Shown in pieces: positions 26,706 through 35,277 of a DNA stretch of 64,000 nucleotides. The notes below the pieces were generated by a model. That model ran no database searches. It was not told where the DNA came from and saw nothing but the letters and a program-made list of their open reading frames with translations. The DNA comes from JALOLG01 sp963776935. Lineage in GTDB: Bacteria > Actinomycetota > Acidimicrobiia > Acidimicrobiales > Ilumatobacteraceae. The stretch lies in the NCBI GenBank assembly GCA_963776935.1, contig CAVZOP010000002.1, positions 248,001-312,000 of the forward strand, written 5' to 3'. The translations under genes were made by a program, and so were the position numbers. Position 1 is the first letter of the stretch. The number at the start of each line of letters is the position of its first letter.

Positions 26706-28022
26706 GTGGTTGTGACGCGACGTTGTAGGGGGATTGCGCTGCTGCTGGCGGTCGGAGTGGTCGCCTGCTCTGATGACGATGGCGATGCCGACCGCACGGT
26801 CGCTGGCAACACGACCGCGGCGACGGCGCGTGCTGCCGCTGCCACCGAGAACACTGGCCTCGAGGCGGCGTTCGAGTTCGCCGAGTGCATGCGGGACAAC
26901 GGCGTCGAGGACTTCCGCGATCCGCAGATCCGCGCCGACGGCGACTACTTCCTTGAACCCCCCGCTGACGTCGGTGATGAGGAGTTGACGCTGGCCGAGG
27001 CCGCGTGTGAGCACATCCTCGGCCCGCCCAGCACCGCCACCGCCGTGAACACCGATGACGTCGCCACTGGGTGGGCGCGGATCGTGCCGGGTGGCGACTG
27101 TCAGTGCGCGGACGGCTCGGAGTTCAGCTTCTGGGTGCGTGAGGCGAACCCAAACCGGGTCGTGTTCTACCTTCAAGACGGGGGCGTCTGCTTCTCTGCC
27201 GAGACGTGTGCACCTGACCGCGACCTGTACCAGACCACGGTCGCCGAGGGTCCGATCGGCGAGGGTGGCATCTTCGACTTCGCCGACGCGCGCAACCCGT
27301 TCGCCGACTACTCCGTCGTCTACGTCTCGTACTGCACGGGTGACGCGCACCTCGGCAACACCAGCACCGAGTACGCACCGGGCCTCACCGTGCAGCACAA
27401 GGGGTACGTCAACGGCGCCGCCGCCCTCGACTACCTGGCCGCCACCTTTCCCGGTGCGACCGAGGTCGCGGTGGTGGGCGAGAGCGCCGGCGCGATCGCC
27501 TCACCGCTGTATGGCGGCCTCGTCTCGGATCGGCTTCCAGACGCCCGGATCACAGTGTTGGCGGACGGATCGGGTTCGTACCCCGACGTGCCCCGCGCCA
27601 ATGAAATCATCGCTGCTTGGGGCACCGGCGACGCCATCGCGGGCTGGCCAGACAACACCGACACGACCGTCGAGCGGTGGAGCGTTCCGGGGCTGTTCAT
27701 CCAGGGTGGACGACACCAACCCGACATCGTTTTCGCCCGCCACGACTACGCCTACGACGAGAACCAGCAGTCCTGGTACCCGCTCGCCGGCATCCCCGCG
27801 GACGATCTCCTGTCGCTGATCGATGCGAACGAGACCCAGATCGAGGGGGCCGGCGTCAACCTGCTCAGCTACATCGCTCCGGGCGACGCCCACACCGTGC
27901 TCAGCGACGGAACCTTCTACGCCGAAACACTCAACGGCGTCAAGCTCGCCGACTGGGTGACCAGGCTGATCGAACGCGGACAGGTCAACGACGTTCACTG
28001 CACGGACTGCACAACTGACTGA
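26706..28022 (+). CDS. Pectinacetylesterase-family lipoprotein
   Basis: A secreted, lipid-anchored alpha/beta hydrolase of about 438 residues. The lipobox is VGVVAC (Cys about residue 18). A linker and a small helical region (FEFAECMRDNGVEDFRDPQ, as in many actinobacterial lipoproteins) come before the esterase domain. That domain shows FYLQDGGVCFSAETC (oxyanion region), YVSYCTGDAHLGN, the nucleophile elbow VVGESAGAIASPLYGG, and a late Asp and His (GDAHTVL). Family members deacetylate pectin or act as general esterases. GTG 26706 gives a normal lipoprotein signal; an ATG at 26670 is an alternative. The gene occupies a single-gene slot between repeats G and H. Confidence 0.82.
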   Translation: MVVTRRCRGIALLLAVGVVACSDDDGDADRTVAGNTTAATARAAAATENTGLEAAFEFAECMRDNGVEDFRDPQIRADGDYFLEPPADVGDEELTLAEAACEHILGPPSTATAVNTDDVATGWARIVPGGDCQCADGSEFSFWVREANPNRVVFYLQDGGVCFSAETCAPDRDLYQTTVAEGPIGEGGIFDFADARNPFADYSVVYVSYCTGDAHLGNTSTEYAPGLTVQHKGYVNGAAALDYLAATFPGATEVAVVGESAGAIASPLYGGLVSDRLPDARITVLADGSGSYPDVPRANEIIAAWGTGDAIAGWPDNTDTTVERWSVPGLFIQGGRHQPDIVFARHDYAYDENQQSWYPLAGIPADDLLSLIDANETQIEGAGVNLLSYIAPGDAHTVLSDGTFYAETLNGVKLADWVTRLIERGQVNDVHCTDCTTD

Positions 28023-28085
28023 GCACCAGCCTCGCCGATGTCAGATAAGGCGTCGCGGATCATCCGACGCTTCGGCCAAACGACC

Positions 28086-28173
28086 GCGTCCTCGAAGTGC
28101 CGACACCGTACGCGCCAGATCCGGCGGTTTCGGACCCGCCGGCCTGATCACGACGCCCGCGCTATCCGGACAC
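28086..28173 (+). repeat. Island intergenic repeat, copy H
   Basis: GCGTCCTCGAAGTGCCGACACCGTACGCG at the left, a longer centre (CGGCGGTTTCGGACCCGCCGG) and GCGCTATCCGGACAC at the right. A YHS-like frame starts 25 bp downstream. Confidence 0.55.
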
Positions 28174-28197
28174 AAAGGATCGGGTCAGTCTGTCCGG

Positions 28198-28557
28198 GTG
28201 AGCGTGGTCGTGTGCGGGGTGGAGGTCGCCAAGGGGTCGACGCGTCTCTCCACCTCGACCATGTGGGGCGCTCGCTACTGGTGCTGCGGCTCAGACTGCC
28301 CGAGAGCGTTCGCCAACGACCCGCGGTCGTTCGTCGCGTGTGCCGTGCCAGGACGGGTCGACCGTCTCCGGACGATCAATCGTCCGCTACCTCGGTCGCG
28401 TTCGCCGACCATTCGAGAAAGCCCTCCCTGCACGCCGCGACGGGCGGGATGTAGACCTCGAGAAAGAACATCAACTCGTCGGTCTCCTCGTCGAGCCGGG
28501 CGTCGAAGCCCAGTTCGGCAAACGGTGTCAGATCTGCGCCGTCGACCGAGCAACTGA
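28198..28557 (+). CDS. Small YHS-like metal-binding ORF, 3' part doubtful
   Basis: The first 45 residues look like a YHS/TRASH-type metal-binding domain: VVCGVEVAKGS, then WGARYWCCGSDCPRAFANDPRSFVAC, with the CxxxC and F-x-x-D-P-x-x-F pattern seen after the second metal site. The later residues are Arg/Pro-rich and overlap the 3' end of the convergent TIR gene by 182 bp, so the true stop is uncertain and a frame break near 28340 is possible. It starts with a GTG 25 bp after repeat H. Confidence 0.4.
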   Translation: MSVVVCGVEVAKGSTRLSTSTMWGARYWCCGSDCPRAFANDPRSFVACAVPGRVDRLRTINRPLPRSRSPTIRESPPCTPRRAGCRPRERTSTRRSPRRAGRRSPVRQTVSDLRRRPSN

Positions 28558-29923
28558 ATCCACCTGGTGCCAATTCGGCGATTGCGCCCCGCTCATCGGG
28601 GAACTCGACGTCGAAACTGCCTTCGTCGCTCGGTGTGAAGATCGCACCACGCATGAACGGCGGTCCGTCGAGCAGTTCGAGCGCGCACGTCTCGCCGCTG
28701 CAGGAGTCATCGACTCGTTCGAACGACATGAGCCCGCCAGGGACGATCTCGAAGTCTTCCGGATTCCTGAACTGGAAGTCGTCGAGCGCGAAGTCACCGA
28801 CCGACCAGTTGCCCTCCAACTGCACGCTGTCGTCGTCGGGGAGGATGAAATCGATGAGTGCCGCGGCCGCGGCGACAACACCGACCGACAGTGCGATCAC
28901 GGTGACGTGGGTCGCGACCGTTGTGGTCGCCCACCAGCCGGTCAGCTTGCTGACCGAACCGACGACCTTCGTCGGTTCGAGTCCCGACAGCGCGCTGCCC
29001 AGGTCGTCCGACAAACCGGCCAAGCGCCCCGTGCCCGTCACGGTGCCGGCACCGAGGACGAGCCCCCCACCGACCGCCACGACCACGACGTTGCGGATCT
29101 TGCGGCGGCGGATCTCGTCGACGCGTGCGGTGAGGATCGGGGAGTCGGCCGAGTCCTCGTCGACGACGATGATTACGTCTGGGTACTTCCGCCCGAGCCG
29201 CCGCGCCCGGCGCCTCGACATCACGCGGGCGTTGCAGGCGTACCGCGTGACCTCAACCAGGGCGCCCGGCGCCTGGTGCTGCAGCTTGCTCACGATCTCC
29301 GCGACCACCGCCTTCGCCTTCGCCGACTCGCCACCGAACACGATGACACCGTTCGGGACCGACTCCTTCTTCGCGTGCCAGACGCCGACCAGCACTTGCT
29401 GATAGGCGTCCGAGTCGCGCTCCGCGATCTCGTCCGCCGTGGTCCTCACGTGATGTCTCTTCCGCAGCTGTTCGAGATCGTCCGGCAAGGCCGGCGGCAG
29501 CGATGCATCATCGACGAGGATCGGCAAAGTGCCCGACTCGTTGCTCGAACGGAGAGCGAGCGCGACCTCGCGCCGGACCATGTCGCCGGGCTCGAACAGC
29601 CGCGACTCATCGACCGGCCCCACCTCCGGCCCCTTCCACCGCGGTCCGACGACGACCATCACCGCGTCCGACCGGCCGATCTCCTCCTCGATCCGTTCCT
29701 CCCAGAGCTGACCGAGGATGTTGTTCTTGACGTCGCGGTACACGTTCGTGCTCGTGAGATCCTCCCGCAGACGGCGGTCGAGCACATCCACGAAGGACGA
29801 TGTGTCGTCTCGCCGATACGAGATGAACACTCGCGGCGATTGGACGTAGGTCGAGCTCGCGGCCACGGGCACGTCCGGCCCGCCGATGGGTTCGGCGGTT
29901 TCGCGGGTGTCCGGCGTCGTCAC
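28376..29923 (-). CDS. TIR-domain membrane protein
   Basis: 515 residues. An N-terminal TIR domain (about 28-165) starts PRVFISYRRDDTSSFVDVL, with a candidate catalytic Glu at about 119 (DMVRREVALAL). A second alpha/beta region follows (about 170-265: GVIVFGGESAKAKAVVAEIV, DVIIVVDEDSADS), then two membrane helices (about 270-290 and 330-357) and an extracytoplasmic C-terminus with Cys pairs (SCSGETC). Bacterial TIR domains often cleave NAD in defence or signalling. No Thoeris-type partner is adjacent, so a defence role is only a possibility. The start is a GTG at 29923. Confidence 0.82.
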   Translation of the reverse strand: MTTPDTRETAEPIGGPDVPVAASSTYVQSPRVFISYRRDDTSSFVDVLDRRLREDLTSTNVYRDVKNNILGQLWEERIEEEIGRSDAVMVVVGPRWKGPEVGPVDESRLFEPGDMVRREVALALRSSNESGTLPILVDDASLPPALPDDLEQLRKRHHVRTTADEIAERDSDAYQQVLVGVWHAKKESVPNGVIVFGGESAKAKAVVAEIVSKLQHQAPGALVEVTRYACNARVMSRRRARRLGRKYPDVIIVVDEDSADSPILTARVDEIRRRKIRNVVVVAVGGGLVLGAGTVTGTGRLAGLSDDLGSALSGLEPTKVVGSVSKLTGWWATTTVATHVTVIALSVGVVAAAAALIDFILPDDDSVQLEGNWSVGDFALDDFQFRNPEDFEIVPGGLMSFERVDDSCSGETCALELLDGPPFMRGAIFTPSDEGSFDVEFPDERGAIAELAPGGFSCSVDGADLTPFAELGFDARLDEETDELMFFLEVYIPPVAACREGFLEWSANATEVADD

Positions 29924-30170
29924 CGCCGGAGCCGGCCACGCCGCCGGTGGTTTCCAGCTCGTCCCGTCCCCCTTCCGTAGATGGACGCAATGCTACGACG
30001 GCGGCGGCGGCCGATGTCGAGGGATTTCGACAGGCGCGTTCGGTGGCTGGGGCGGCGCTCGGGCCGTTCGAGACCGGTCTCGGCGAGGGGTTCGTCGTCG
30101 CCATCGTGAGGGCGAAACGCTTGTGTCAATGGTTGAGACGCGGCGAACGAACCACGCCGCGGGGATTGTG

Positions 30171-30320
30171 ATGGTGACTGGGACTGGTGGCGTCGGCAAG
30201 ACCCGGCTCGTTCGCCGTGTCGCTACGGATATCGCGGTGAGCATTTCTGGCGGTGTTCGGCGCCGCAGCCCGTCCGGCGCGCTCGCGGCCTGCGCAGCGC
30301 TGGTGGCCCGGCAGCGTTGA
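30171..30320 (+). pseudogene. P-loop ATPase remnant
   Basis: MVTGTGGVGKTRLVRRVATDIA is the Walker A segment typical of AfsR/SARP- or LuxR-associated STAND ATPases (TGxGGVGKTRLA). The frame ends after 49 residues with nothing else of the domain, so it is a fragment of a once larger regulator gene. Confidence 0.5.
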
Positions 30321-30402
30321 CCGCCAACCGTGTCCTGCCTGAAACCGTCGGGCTGGTGGCGGGCCGAGTCTCGCCGGGGCGGGATTACCGGATGGGTCGC
30401 GA

Positions 30403-30466
30403 GCGCGATCGACCCGGCGGTACCGGATGCTCGGCGCCGTCGTTATCGCGCGTCGTTTCCGGATGG
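30403..30466 (+). repeat. Island intergenic repeat, copy I
   Basis: Contains GACCCGGCGGTACCGGATGC, CGGCGCCG and TTATCGCGCGTCGTTTCCGGA, the right box being shared with copies D and E. The first VOC gene starts 94 bp downstream. Confidence 0.65.
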
Positions 30467-30559
30467 TCTGGCAGGGTCGGGTGATGGTTGGCTGTCCGAG
30501 CTGTGCCTGATCTGGCGTCGCCGGCCCGAGTTCCGTGCAACGCTCACTAGGCTCGAACG

Positions 30560-31024
30560 ATGCTGCTGGACGGCGTGAACCACGTGGCCGTGCTCACTTC
30601 GGACACGGAGCGCCTGTCGCGTTTCTACACAGACATCTTCGACGCGCCTCCGGCTCGCACCATCGAGCAGCAGACCGGCTTCAAGCTCTCGCTCATCGAC
30701 ATCGGCGACGGGCGCGAGCTGAACGTGTTCGAGATCGACGGAAACGCCGAGGCTGACCGTCAGACGCCGATGTTCGGTCGGGGCCGTCTCGACCATGTGG
30801 GACTTCAGGCAGCTTCGCTTGAGGCGTTCGAGGAGATCCGGCGTCGCCTTATGGCCTGCGGCGCCGCTGATGACTTCGTCACCGACTTCGGCCCGGCTTT
30901 GTCGCTGTTCTTCGTCGACCCGGACGGGCTCGAAGGTGAGGTCCTTGTCGCGAATCCCGACGCCGAGCCGGGTGTCTTCAGGCCGCCAGGCACTCGAGCG
31001 ACCCGCTTCACCGCACCGACGTAG
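30560..31024 (+). CDS. VOC/glyoxalase superfamily protein
   Basis: A 154-residue vicinal-oxygen-chelate protein with two beta-alpha-beta-beta-beta modules. The first begins GVNHVAVLTSDTERLSRFYTDIF and the second GRLDHVGLQAASLEAFEEIR, ending LSLFFVDPDGLEGEVL. Metal-ligand candidates are His in NHVAV, Glu in ELNVFEI, His in DHVGL and Glu in LEGEV. The substrate is unknown. The gene sits alone between repeats I and J. VOC proteins are common cargo of gene-cassette arrays. Confidence 0.88.
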   Translation: MLLDGVNHVAVLTSDTERLSRFYTDIFDAPPARTIEQQTGFKLSLIDIGDGRELNVFEIDGNAEADRQTPMFGRGRLDHVGLQAASLEAFEEIRRRLMACGAADDFVTDFGPALSLFFVDPDGLEGEVLVANPDAEPGVFRPPGTRATRFTAPT

Positions 31025-31097
31025 CTGCGCCCGCTTGTTGCTGCGTCGGAGTCGCCACGCTCGCCCCGGCAACGCGCCCGGAAGACGGAGAAGAACC

Positions 31098-31159
31098 GCA
31101 CCGGACCCGGCGTTGCCGGATGGTCTGCGCCCTCGTCGCCGGACGTTGATATCGGATGG
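31098..31159 (+). repeat. Island intergenic repeat, copy J
   Basis: Contains GGACCCGGCGTTGCCGGATGG and GTTGATATCGGATGG. The second VOC gene starts 34 bp downstream. Confidence 0.55.
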
Positions 31160-31192
31160 AGTGCGGAGACGTTCTTGGTCGACACTGTCGGG

Positions 31193-31582
31193 ATGGCTCG
31201 CCTTGCCGACATCGTGATCGACTGCGCGCACCCGGCTGCGCTGGCGCGATTCTGGGCGGCGGCGCTGGATGGCTACGCCATCGCCCCGTACGACGATGAC
31301 GAACTTGAACGGCTGCGGTCGATCGGTATTGAGGACCCCGAGGATGATCCGAGCGTGCTGGTGGTGGCAACTGCGGATCGACCACGGCTGTGGTTCCAGC
31401 GCGTTCCCGAATCCAAGCAGTCGAAGAACCGAGTACATCTTGATCTGCGCGCCGATGACCTCGACAGGGAGCTGAGCCGGCTGACGGCACTCGGCGCGAC
31501 GGTGCTGAGCGTTCAGCCCATCGCCGACCTCGTCGTGATGCGCGACCCCGAGGGCAACGAGTTCTGCGTGCTTGCAACTTGA
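31193..31582 (+). CDS. VOC/glyoxalase-like protein
   Basis: A 129-residue protein of the Glyoxalase_6 type: LADIVIDCAHPAALARFWAAAL at the N-terminus, LWFQRVPESKQSKNRVHLDLRADDLDRE in the middle and VVMRDPEGNEFCVL at the C-terminus. These are the standard motifs of this subgroup, which occurs widely in actinobacteria without an assigned substrate. The ATG at 31193 is preferred to an upstream in-frame TTG. It is not a close paralogue of the VOC protein at 30560. Confidence 0.9.
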   Translation: MARLADIVIDCAHPAALARFWAAALDGYAIAPYDDDELERLRSIGIEDPEDDPSVLVVATADRPRLWFQRVPESKQSKNRVHLDLRADDLDRELSRLTALGATVLSVQPIADLVVMRDPEGNEFCVLAT

Positions 31583-31755
31583 GCCGGCGTTACCCGGCCT
31601 GTCGCTCTGCGCTTACCGCACTTGCGGGTCGTGGCGCGCCGGCATTTGCTCCGGCATGACCGTCGTTGGAGCCCATGGCGGGCCGAAGATGGTGACCATC
31701 GCTGTGATCGACACCCGGCGAGGCGGGCGCGACACTGTTGCCCGTCGAGCGAGGA

Positions 31756-34209
31756 ATGCAGAAGCGTCGTCGCAATTCTGCGACGGTCTGGCGCAGGTGG
31801 CTTGCGCGTCTCGCCGTCGGCGTCGTCGTCGTGGTGTTCGTCGGTTGGTTTGACCGATGGGCGCAGGATGACTCCGCTCCCTCCACCGCACCTTCGTTGG
31901 CGGGCTCGCCGTGGCAACGCCGTCCGGCACCAGTCGACTCGGTCTCCGACGTCTTGCCCGAACTTGAACCCGACAGTGCATGGGAGCCCGACGACGCCGT
32001 GATCGAGTTGGACGGGTTGGCGTTGATCGCCGAACGCCGACAGCGATATCGGTCGACCGTCTCCGCAGGGCTCGCCGTCCGCCATCTGCTCGAGAAGGAT
32101 CCAGGGCCGGATGTTGTCGGCCGCACCGGGCTGTACGAGTTGCGAGTCGACTGTCCCGACCGTTGCCACGAGGTGCTCGTCGCTCGCGGCGGGAGCACCG
32201 TCATCCTCCTCACGCCCTTGACGGCTGATCCTCGCGCCCAAGAAGCACTCGTCGGTGTCGCCGAGCGCTACACCGACGTGCTCCCTGGCGAACGGGGCCC
32301 GGTTGAGCCGACCGTGTGGTGGGTCCGGTCGGGGCTGGCTCTCGGCGTGTTGGTCGTGCTGGTGGCGCCTTTCCTCTTTTGGCAGGTTGGGCTTGCCGCT
32401 GGGGTGCGGGCGTACACACCGCACCGGCACCACCGAAGTGGCCTGCCGCCGCCGTACGTCGTGGACGTCTGTGCCGAAGCATCGGCGGCGCGTCGGAGGT
32501 CACGACTGCTGTTCGCTGCCCAGCTCAGTGTGTTCCTCGTCCTCGGCGCGCTCGCCGCGAACGCCGCGTTATTGGGTGTCGCGGCGCTGGCCACACCCGT
32601 CGCTTGGCTCGTAGGACGTGTCGTGATGCGCCCCAAGTCCGGCGCTGGTGATCGACGACGCTGGACGAGCAACGGCTCGGTCGGGCCCACGATCGTCACG
32701 GTCGTCGCCTGGCCGTTGGCGGCGGTCCTGCTTGTCGTCGGCGGGTCGGCCGCCGCCGACGCCGTGTTCGGTCCTGAGCCCGAACGGGCGCAGGAGTTCG
32801 AGCTCGAAGAGGGGTTGCCGATCGGCGGGATCCCGTTCATTGTCGTCGGGCTGATGCTGCTCAGCCTTGTTGGGCGCTTCAATCGGCGTTGGCGGATCAG
32901 CGCGGCTCGTGCAAGGGTCGACAGCGACTCGAACGCGTCGCTGCTCTACCTCCGCGCCTTCGAGGATGATCAGCTGACGATCATCTCCGATCCGGCCGGC
33001 CGGCGGCCTCTGAATGAGTTGTTCACGCTGCGACTGAGGGAACCGTACGAAGAGGCTGTGGTGTGGGAACTGTCCCGCCTCGGACCCGTCGTCGCGATCG
33101 CGGAGCCCGGAACTTCGTTGCTTGCCGAGCCGCTCGGCGCGACTCGCGAGCAGGTCCCCGAGTCTGAATGGCAGGAAGTGGTGCGCCGGCGGATCTCCAA
33201 GGCAGACCTGATCGTCGCGGCGATCGGTCGCACACCCGGGTTGTCGTGGGAGATCGACCACCTCGTTCGCAACGGTCATCTGGATCGGTTCGTGCTCGTG
33301 GTGCCACCCGACACCGCCGAACAGATCAGCAATCGCTGGCAGGTCGTTGAGACCGTCGTCGTGACGGCCGGGGGCCCACCGCTCGCCGTCGCCGTCGATC
33401 CGGCGTGCGTGCTCGCAGCACGGCTCCAGCCGGACGGACGCTGGCGAGTGGCGATCGCTGACCGCCGAGACGAGGCGGCATACCGAGCCGCGGTCGGCGT
33501 CCACGTCCGGGCGGCTCTCGCGTCCAGCCGGACGGGCGAGGACAAGATCGAACCTGTGTCGCCCCGCATCCGTGAACCGTCACTGGCGAAGCGAACCGCG
33601 TCCACGGGCCGTGTGATCATCGAGTCGATCACCCACCCGAGTGCGGCGACCGAAGAGCTTCGAGCGCAGTTCCAGGCCGACGTCGACGTGCTAAGAGCCG
33701 ACCTGGAACGCGTGCTCACTGATGCTCGGCAACGAACTCAGCCGCTGGTCCGCGCCTTGCACGTCGCCGTGCCCGAGCGCCGAGGCGGGAACCCAGCCAT
33801 CGCGGCTCGTTGGCGCCGCCTCCTCGGGTGTTTCATCGATGCGTTCCTCTTCGCCATGGTTGGCACTTTGATCTACGTCGCCGGTGGCCCGTTATGGGTC
33901 GCGCTGGTGATCGAGTCGATCTACGTCATCGGATGCGTGCACGTCTGGGGACGGACGCTCGGAAAGCTGATCGTTGGGACGCTCGTCGTAACGACGGATG
34001 ACGGAGGACGACCAAACTGGCGGGCGAGTGTCCTACGCTGGGCACCTGCCGGCTGGGCGTGGGGCCTCGCTCCCACCGACTCCATCGTTGTCGACGTACT
34101 CCGAGCCGTCGCGGTCATCGTCGTCTATTTCCCGGTCCTCCGAGATCCCGATGGACGCGGAGTGCACGACCAACTCGCCGGCACGATCGTCCTACGAGCT
34201 CGCCAATGA
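31756..34209 (+). CDS. Large multi-pass membrane protein with TIR-like and RDD domains
   Basis: 817 residues. One N-terminal helix (about 12-33), an extracytoplasmic part, about five helices between residues 190 and 380, a cytoplasmic alpha/beta region (about 395-560) and a C-terminal RDD-type membrane domain (about 700-800: WRRLLGCFIDAFLFAM, GRTLGKLIVGTLVVTTDDGGRP). The middle region (LLYLRAFEDDQLTII, VVWELSRLGPVVAIAEPG, ISKADLIVAAIGRTPGLSWEID) resembles a TIR/SLOG-like sensor or effector fold. The family has no assigned function that I know. The ATG at 31756 is the likely start; a TTG at 31738 is in frame. Confidence 0.72.
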   Translation: MQKRRRNSATVWRRWLARLAVGVVVVVFVGWFDRWAQDDSAPSTAPSLAGSPWQRRPAPVDSVSDVLPELEPDSAWEPDDAVIELDGLALIAERRQRYRSTVSAGLAVRHLLEKDPGPDVVGRTGLYELRVDCPDRCHEVLVARGGSTVILLTPLTADPRAQEALVGVAERYTDVLPGERGPVEPTVWWVRSGLALGVLVVLVAPFLFWQVGLAAGVRAYTPHRHHRSGLPPPYVVDVCAEASAARRRSRLLFAAQLSVFLVLGALAANAALLGVAALATPVAWLVGRVVMRPKSGAGDRRRWTSNGSVGPTIVTVVAWPLAAVLLVVGGSAAADAVFGPEPERAQEFELEEGLPIGGIPFIVVGLMLLSLVGRFNRRWRISAARARVDSDSNASLLYLRAFEDDQLTIISDPAGRRPLNELFTLRLREPYEEAVVWELSRLGPVVAIAEPGTSLLAEPLGATREQVPESEWQEVVRRRISKADLIVAAIGRTPGLSWEIDHLVRNGHLDRFVLVVPPDTAEQISNRWQVVETVVVTAGGPPLAVAVDPACVLAARLQPDGRWRVAIADRRDEAAYRAAVGVHVRAALASSRTGEDKIEPVSPRIREPSLAKRTASTGRVIIESITHPSAATEELRAQFQADVDVLRADLERVLTDARQRTQPLVRALHVAVPERRGGNPAIAARWRRLLGCFIDAFLFAMVGTLIYVAGGPLWVALVIESIYVIGCVHVWGRTLGKLIVGTLVVTTDDGGRPNWRASVLRWAPAGWAWGLAPTDSIVVDVLRAVAVIVVYFPVLRDPDGRGVHDQLAGTIVLRARQ

Positions 34210-34340
34210 TTCCGACGTCGCCATCCCCGGCCCTGGCCCAGCCTTCAGTTCGTCACCGCGACACGGCGCTCCTCCGTCATCGTCTCGGCGATTGGACGCG
34301 CTCGCGTGAGCAAGAACGGCGGCGCAGAAGCCCAACACGA

Positions 34341-34403
34341 GTGTCGTGGAGCCGGCGGTACCGGACGCGCGATGCCGTCGTTGTCGGAGGGCGGTATCGG
34401 ACG
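34341..34403 (+). repeat. Island intergenic repeat, copy K
   Basis: Contains AGCCGGCGGTACCGGACGCGCG, CCGTCGTTGTCGGA and GGCGGTATCGGACGCCGG, whose end is roughly the reverse complement of its start. It is the last clear copy. The next gene is a minus-strand fragment. Confidence 0.6.
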
Positions 34404-34454
34404 CCGGTTTGGGGCGTGCTCGTCACACAGAAATTGGTGCGATAGTGCTTCGTA

Positions 34455-35111
34455 TCAGTCGCCGCTGGATGGTCCGCCGATGGCCGCGATGAGCGTGGTG
34501 CTGTTGGTGACGGCGCCGACGAATCGGTGTTGGTCGTCGGGGCTGTAGTTGGTCGACCATCGGTGGGAGCCGTCGGCGGTGGCGACGGCGTCGATGTTCG
34601 TCCACATCGTGTAGAGGGTGTCGTCGTCGGCGTGGAACGGCCAGGAGTAGCGCTGCGGATCGAAGGGCGCCTGCCAGCGAGTGTCGCCGGTGGCGAGCTC
34701 ATAGGCGAAGAGGGTCTGTGAGGGTGGGTCGACGAAGTAGGCGGCGCTGTCGCCGATCGCCCACACATTGTCGTAGACGGCGGCGCCCGGGTTCGTCCAC
34801 AGCTGGGCGCCGGTGGCGGTGTCGTAGCCGACGACGACCTGGTCGTCTTGGCCGCCGGTGATGAACACGCCGTGGGCGGCGCCACCGATGACACCGGTGA
34901 TCGGGGTGTCAGTTTCCCAGAGGACGTCGCCGCTGGCGGCGTCGATAGCGATGGGGCCGGGGACGGTGATGACGGTGTCGCCGTCGACGGCAGCGGTGGA
35001 GAAGGGGATGTTGGCATCGGCAGGGGACACGGCCCGTTCGATCTCCCACAGCAAGGTGCGGTAGCTGCCTGACAGTTCGGACGCGACCCGGTTCCACAGT
35101 GGGTCGTCGCG
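34455..35111 (-). pseudogene. PQQ-like beta-propeller protein, 5'-truncated
   Basis: The frame encodes propeller blades with the repeat pattern xLWE/GxVLW: LLWEIERAV, AIDAASGDVLWETDTP, GYDTATGAQLWTNPG, AYELATGDTRWQAPF and TADGSHRWSTNY. There is no signal peptide, kinase domain or credible start: an in-frame stop precedes residue one at 35112, and only a TTG at 35054 could initiate. It is likely the C-terminal part of a larger propeller protein. It is distinct from the full-length PQQ protein at 41893. Confidence 0.6.
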
Positions 35112-35154
35112 TCAATGACCGACTGGATTCTCACCTCTGCACACCATCAAAGGT

Positions 35155-35168
35155 GTGACCGTGGTCAC
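35155..35168. promoter_or_regulatory. CRP/FNR-type operator
   Basis: GTGA-CCGTGG-TCAC is a perfect 14-bp palindrome that matches the GTGA-N6-TCAC core bound by CRP/Cmr-family regulators. It lies 110 bp upstream of the pilin-like operon. A hairpin CACACC/GGTGTG precedes it, and a TTGACA at 35230 could be a -35 element. Confidence 0.55.
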
Positions 35169-35277
35169 GGCGAAGAACCGGTGATAGTGATCGTTTGACG
35201 AGGTCCTCGCTCGGCAACCTGACCAACTCTTGACAAGCGATTCCTTAACTCTCGGGTGACCTCGCCGATCGGCATGT

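Larger units (their letters stand above)
29924..30559. other. Intergenic, holds P-loop remnant and repeat I
   Basis: About 635 bp upstream of the TIR gene. It contains a short P-loop fragment (30171-30320) and repeat copy I (30403-30466). The rest has no supportable gene. Confidence 0.5.

Noticed and set aside
28376..29923. Thoeris or other named TIR defence system
   Set aside because: No ThsA/SIR2-SLOG partner or other known system component is adjacent. Defence is left as a possibility.
8159..34403. Intergenic repeats as a CRISPR array
   Set aside because: Copies are kilobases apart with genes between them, are imperfect and contain dyads. No spacers or cas genes are present.
8159..34403. 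Calling the repeats true integron attC sites
   Set aside because: Most copies do not show the canonical RYYYAAC...GTTRRRY boxes and no IntI gene is in the window. Kept as a hypothesis only.
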